Source: Chloroflexota bacterium (lineage in GTDB: Bacteria; Chloroflexota; Anaerolineae; Aggregatilineales; Phototrophicaceae). Taken from it: a stretch of DNA of 64,000 nucleotides. Both the position numbers and the translations under genes were made by a program. The stretch lies in NCBI GenBank assembly GCA_028875245.1, contig JAPPEU010000086.1, forward strand, positions 24,958-88,957, read 5' to 3'. A model generated the notes under the pieces. It was not told where the DNA came from. It made no database searches and was given only the letters and a program-made list of their open reading frames with translations. Position 1 is the first letter of the stretch. Each line of letters opens with the position of its first letter. This document shows positions 60,982 to 64,000 of the stretch, piece after piece.

Positions 60982-61061
60982 TCGCCCGGCGCCTCAGCTG
61001 CCGCAAGGGGGCAAGGCGGGGCTATCAGGTATATTAGCTATTGGGGCAGGAAGCGTTAATC

Positions 61062-61871
61062 ATGGAATACAAACAGAAAAATAGCGACGCCTTGGTGGAT
61101 ATGATCGACATCCACAAGTATTTCGGCAGCGTTCAGGTCTTGCGCGGCGTCAACTTCCACGTCGACCGCCAGGAAATCGTCGGCCTGCTGGGAGACAATG
61201 GCGCCGGCAAATCGACCCTGATCAAAGTGCTGACGGGCTTCCACACGCTCACGCGCGGGCAGATCTTTTTCGATGGCGACGCCGTTGATATCCACTCGCC
61301 GCACGACGCGCGCGAACTCGGCATTGAAACGGTGCACCAGGACCTGGCCCTCGTGCCCTTGATGAGCATCGCGCGTAATTTCTGGCTCGGCCAGGAGCCA
61401 ACCTACAAAGTCGGTCCCTTTCATTTTATGGATAAGAAATTGATGGCGGCCGAGTCCATTCACGCGCTCGCCGATGTCGGCATTCATATCCGCGACCCCG
61501 AAGAGACAGTCGGCACCATGTCCGGCGGCGAACGCCAATCGATCGCCATCGGCCGCGCCGTCTACTTCGGCAAGAAGCTGCTGATTCTCGACGAGCCAAC
61601 GTCGGCCCTGTCCGTCGGTGAAACGCAAAAAGTGCTCGATTACACCATCGCCGCCAAAGAAAAAGGCATGAGCGTCATCTTCATCACGCATAACATCCGT
61701 CACGTTTATGAAGTCGCTGACCGCTTCACCATCATTGAGCGCGGGCACAAACTGGGCGATTTCTACAAGAGCGAAGTGACCGAAAACGAGGTCGCCGATA
61801 TGATCGTCACCGGGCAAATCCCCGAGCGCTTGCGACTGTATGAAGAAGAGGCGGCTGGAGAAGCGCTATGA
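61062..61871 (+). CDS. Sugar ABC transporter ATPase, single-domain (FrcA/RbsA-like)
   Basis: About 269 residues from the ATG at 61062 (CAGGAAG upstream; TTG 61041 is disfavoured). Walker A GDNGAGKST near residue 39, TVHQDLALVPLMSIARNFWLG (Q-loop), signature MSGGERQS, Walker B LLILDEPTSAL, and FITHNIRHVYEVADR (H-loop). Unlike RbsA or XylG (about 500 residues, two domains) it has only one nucleotide-binding domain, as in FrcA-type systems, so it acts as a homodimer. Its stop overlaps the start of the lipoprotein gene by 4 bases (ATGA). Confidence 0.93.
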   Translation: MEYKQKNSDALVDMIDIHKYFGSVQVLRGVNFHVDRQEIVGLLGDNGAGKSTLIKVLTGFHTLTRGQIFFDGDAVDIHSPHDARELGIETVHQDLALVPLMSIARNFWLGQEPTYKVGPFHFMDKKLMAAESIHALADVGIHIRDPEETVGTMSGGERQSIAIGRAVYFGKKLLILDEPTSALSVGETQKVLDYTIAAKEKGMSVIFITHNIRHVYEVADRFTIIERGHKLGDFYKSEVTENEVADMIVTGQIPERLRLYEEEAAGEAL

Positions 61872-62545
61872 ATGCGACCCTGATTGTAGCGAAGCGCCTG
61901 CCCGCATTGTCACTGCTCCTCCTGATGCTTCTGGCCGCCTGCCGCCCGGAGGTTGATTTTCACATCACGCCCTCGCCAACGCCGACGCCCGAACCCACCG
62001 CCACGCCCTCGCCAACGCCCCCGCCCGCGGATTATATTGACCCGCACCAGGTCAATCTGGACATCATGGAGCGCCTTATTGAGCTGCTGCCCAACCCGCT
62101 GTCCGCCGGCGAAGAACAATGGAAGCGCAATTTTGAAGTCGGCGACGATGGCGTGGAGAGCATCCTTGGCGTGCGCAGACCCGCCGTCGGCAGGGAGATC
62201 TATTTCTACACCCAGCAGGGAAGCAAGATGAGCCTGAACTTCGTCGTCTTCCCGGATGCGGAAGGCGCCCTCGCCGAGTTCGAGCGCAAGCAAGAGCTCC
62301 GTTCATCGCTGGTGAACCTGGCCGAGGACGATTCTCTGCCGAAGCCAAATCTCACCGGCGGCGGCTTATACGGATCATTCGGCTTATTCCAAATCGACAA
62401 CTACTTCATCGAGGTCTTCATCGAGATTTTCACCACCTCGTCAAGCCCTCTGAAACCGCTATCGCGCGCGGCGCTGCGTTTCTTTGATGACAAGCGCGTG
62501 GAGTTTGAAGCGGCGGCGACCGCTGACGCGACGGCGGGCGCTTGA
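61868..62545 (+). CDS. Lipoprotein of unknown function, translationally coupled to importer G
   Basis: A 225-residue protein. Residues 1-25 are a lipoprotein signal with lipobox LLAAC, followed by a Pro/Thr-rich linker (TPSPTPTPEPTATPSPTPPP, about 33-52) that would reach out from the membrane. The globular domain (about 60-210) contains LDIMERLIELLPNPLSAGEE, SLNFVVFPDAEGALAEFE and LTGGGLYGSFGLFQIDNYF. No family is recognised. The start overlaps the ATPase stop by 4 bases. The downstream 147-residue frame is a clear paralogue of the globular domain, in the same reading frame after a single TGA (62543-62545). It may be an accessory of importer G. Confidence 0.8.
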   Translation: MNATLIVAKRLPALSLLLLMLLAACRPEVDFHITPSPTPTPEPTATPSPTPPPADYIDPHQVNLDIMERLIELLPNPLSAGEEQWKRNFEVGDDGVESILGVRRPAVGREIYFYTQQGSKMSLNFVVFPDAEGALAEFERKQELRSSLVNLAEDDSLPKPNLTGGGLYGSFGLFQIDNYFIEVFIEIFTTSSSPLKPLSRAALRFFDDKRVEFEAAATADATAGA

Positions 62546-62554
62546 AGAGACGTC

Positions 62555-62998
62555 TTGCAGATCGTCCTCGACAATCTGCCGCGAGAGATCTTCACCGATA
62601 CGCAGTGGCGGCGCGATTACTCCCGCTTTGATGGCGTGGAAACACCGCCCAACGTGCAAAATGGAAACGCCGTCCGCGTCTTCTATCGCGACCAAGCCGC
62701 CAACGTCTTCAACATGACCTTCGGCCACTTTGACAGCCCCGAAGACGCCATGGCGCATTATGAGCGGCTGAAGGGCATCCGCGAGGGCATCGAAGACGAG
62801 AACACGATCGACGAATTCCCCAAGCCACACGTTATCGGCCGCGGACTTTATGGCTCGGTCGCGCTCTTCGCCATCGATGAGTTTTTCCTCGAAGTCTTGA
62901 TGGAGCGCGCCCCGGGCACCAGCGCCAACCCCACCGTCGCCATCGCCCGCAAAGCCTTGAAATTGTTGGAGGACGCCCGCAGCGGAGAACTGGACTGA
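62555..62998 (+). CDS. Paralogue of the lipoprotein globular domain, no signal peptide
   Basis: 147 residues starting at TTG 62555, with no obvious ribosome-binding site. It matches the preceding lipoprotein domain: VLDNLPREIFTDTQWRRDY against IELLPNPLSAGEEQWKRNF, FGHFDSPEDAMAHYERLKG against FVVFPDAEGALAEFERKQE, and IGRGLYGSVALFAIDEFFLE against TGGGLYGSFGLFQIDNYFIE. It is in the same frame as the lipoprotein, separated by TGA and three further codons. It could be the second half of a split two-domain lipoprotein, a readthrough product, or a separate cytoplasmic protein. Confidence 0.65.
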   Translation: MQIVLDNLPREIFTDTQWRRDYSRFDGVETPPNVQNGNAVRVFYRDQAANVFNMTFGHFDSPEDAMAHYERLKGIREGIEDENTIDEFPKPHVIGRGLYGSVALFAIDEFFLEVLMERAPGTSANPTVAIARKALKLLEDARSGELD

Positions 62999-63016
62999 CG
63001 CCGCAAGCCATCCCTG

Positions 63017-63025
63017 TGATATAAT
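63017..63025 (+). promoter_or_regulatory. Extended -10 promoter for the DinB-family gene
   Basis: TGATATAAT at 63017-63025 is a TGnTATAAT extended -10. The region 17 bases upstream (CTGACG) is a weak -35. A transcript would begin near 63032, about 25 bases before the ATG at 63057, which is preceded by GAGGAG. Confidence 0.6.
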
Positions 63026-63056
63026 TCGCGCCTGAATCCAAAATGAGGAGCGAACG

Positions 63057-63533
63057 ATGTCCCAAATGGCCCGATACCGCAGTTGGCAACTCATGGCGAT
63101 CGAAAAGAATATGCTCAACATCGAGCATATCGTTTCGACAATAGACGATGCCGCAATCTTCGATAAACGCGATGGCGGCGACGGCTGGACCATTTCAGAG
63201 GTCTTGGGCCACCTCGGCGATACCGACAGCTACTTCCTGGCGCGAGCGCGGGCCCTCGCCGCGGGGGAGGACCCGCCGGGTGGTTCCGGCCGCAGCGTGG
63301 ACGAACGGGTGAAAGAGGCCGGTTACGCCGAGCAAGACGCGCTGGACCTCCTGCAAAGGTGGCTGGGTGTCAGCGCGGATTATCACGAGTTTCTGGCCTC
63401 CTTGCCGGAAGATGATGAAGAGCTCTGGGCGCGCCCCGCTGGCGGCGGCTTCACGCTCAATGACCAGCTGGTCCTCAGCGCCTATCACGACCTCGATCAC
63501 CTGCATCAGATCGTGAAGATCATCCGAGGCTGA
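63057..63533 (+). CDS. DinB/YfiT-like metal-binding four-helix protein
   Basis: A 158-residue cytoplasmic protein with the DinB four-helix-bundle layout. The metal-ligand His residues are expected in VLGHLGDTDSYFLARA near residue 50 and in YHDLDHLHQIVKII at the end (HxxxH). GAGGAG precedes the ATG at 8-base spacing. Family members are DNA-damage-inducible proteins, thiol-dependent transferases (bacillithiol or mycothiol S-transferases) or of unknown role; nothing here decides. It has its own promoter and stands alone. Confidence 0.85.
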   Translation: MSQMARYRSWQLMAIEKNMLNIEHIVSTIDDAAIFDKRDGGDGWTISEVLGHLGDTDSYFLARARALAAGEDPPGGSGRSVDERVKEAGYAEQDALDLLQRWLGVSADYHEFLASLPEDDEELWARPAGGGFTLNDQLVLSAYHDLDHLHQIVKIIRG

Positions 63534-63556
63534 GCCGCAGTCGAAACCTGTGGGGT

Positions 63557-63585
63557 TTGCGTTTCAGTCAAACCGCGCCTATAAT
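63557..63585 (+). promoter_or_regulatory. Predicted sigma70-type promoter
   Basis: TTGCGT (63557-63562), 17-base spacer, TATAAT (63580-63585). It lies directly after the DinB-family stop and about 85 bases before the ATG of the small membrane protein. Confidence 0.55.
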
Positions 63586-63677
63586 CTTTATCAATCGAGT
63601 CAGGGGCTTATGGTCAATTGACGTGGCGGAACACGTCCCGTTTTTGGAACAGCGCGTCGAGGCAGGCGAATAGGCAC

Positions 63678-63860
63678 ATGGATTCCACCGGCGGCGGTTT
63701 CTTTCCAAGAATGCGCAAACCCAGATCCAAGTGGACTGCCGATGATTGGGCGCGTCAGAATGATTTCCTTTTCGGGGTGATGAGGATTCTCTGCATCGGC
63801 CTGTGGATTATTGCCGCTTTTGCGCTCGCCGATTCCTGTGCGATTATCCACTTCGGCTAA
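63678..63860 (+). CDS. Small single-span membrane protein, unknown function
   Basis: 60 residues from the ATG at 63678; the frame is open to 63618 (80 residues), but the internal start has a polar, Arg/Lys-rich N-terminal half after it (FPRMRKPRSKWTADDW), then one hydrophobic span (ILCIGLWIIAAFALADSCA). The positive-inside pattern suggests N-in topology. No family recognised. A promoter at 63557-63585 supports expression. Confidence 0.45.
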   Translation: MDSTGGGFFPRMRKPRSKWTADDWARQNDFLFGVMRILCIGLWIIAAFALADSCAIIHFG

Positions 63861-63935
63861 GAAGTAGCACAACTTGCCCAACTGAAAAGCGGATATTCAC
63901 CAACATCGCAAAATAGTCTTTATGGAGTTTCCGCC

Positions 63936-64000
63936 ATGAACAAGCCCAGCCGAGCCGCGCGTTTTCTTAACTTTTTCTTAACATTTCGGGGGGGGGGGGG
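63936..64000 (+). CDS. Possible start of a membrane protein gene, cut by window end
   Basis: The ATG at 63936 with GGAG about 10 bases upstream opens MNKPSRAARFLNFFLTF, a basic head followed by a hydrophobic start like a first membrane span. It then runs into a 13-base G homopolymer at the end. Only about 20 codons are visible, so identity cannot be given. Confidence 0.35.
   Translation, partial: MNKPSRAARFLNFFLTFRGGG

Overview
The window is high-GC bacterial chromosome dominated by solute uptake and carbohydrate catabolism. It shows seven ABC import systems, five glycoside hydrolase or deacetylase genes, and a set of sugar-acid enzymes. The substrate-binding proteins (SBPs) carry Sec or Tat signal peptides, many ending in an AQD or AQG-type cleavage site. 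Together with the permease styles, the abundance of Opp-type sugar importers, and the dispersed GC-rich palindromic repeats, this suggests a Chloroflexota-like heterotroph. That assignment is inference; no marker gene is present. I see no rRNA, tRNA, CRISPR array or transcription factor.

Layout. (A) 1-2911, minus: SBP plus permease of an Opp-type importer, cut by the window edge. (B) 3262-9419, minus: a second Opp-type importer (SBP, DppB, DppC), with an SDR epimerase downstream and a class III aminotransferase upstream. (C) 9898-15642, plus: a complete importer (SBP, DppC, a fused double ATPase, DppB), followed by a minus-strand SDR. (D) 16526-28412: two ATPases, a GH2 beta-mannosidase-like enzyme and two permeases on minus, facing a divergent SBP and a second GH2 on plus. 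(E) 29057-41223, minus: a Mal/Ugp-type importer (SBP, MalF, MalG, MalK) leading into aldolase, Ldh-family dehydrogenase, sugar isomerase, Zn-alcohol dehydrogenase, BKACE enzyme, lactonase-like amidohydrolase and GH29 fucosidase. (F) 41994-48520, plus: SBP, MalF, MalG, a GH116-like glucosidase and a polysaccharide deacetylase. (G) 48614-56416: phytanoyl-CoA dioxygenase family protein, FAH-family hydrolase, an M24-fold protein lacking its metal ligands, a low-GC single-polypeptide restriction-modification protein, and an enolase-superfamily dehydratase. (H) 56429-64000: small membrane and secreted proteins, an Rbs-type importer with an unusually large permease, a lipoprotein and its paralogue, and a DinB-family protein.

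How the genes may work together. Regions E and G contain most steps expected of a non-phosphorylating deoxysugar (L-fucose or L-rhamnose-like) route: fucosidase, dehydrogenase, lactonase, enolase-type dehydratase, then either a class II pyruvate aldolase or an FAH-type diketo-acid hydrolase. Region D looks like uptake plus cleavage of beta-mannosidic or related oligosaccharides.

Most notable observations. First, the restriction-modification gene appears to sit exactly in the start codon of the enolase gene: joining the flanks recreates a ribosome-binding site plus ATG AAA ATC ACG. Second, intergenic palindromic repeats are translated as the linker of the fused ATPase and as the C-terminus of MalK. 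Third, all seven SBP genes are followed by a strong hairpin. Fourth, several dispersed repeat families fill the intergenic gaps.
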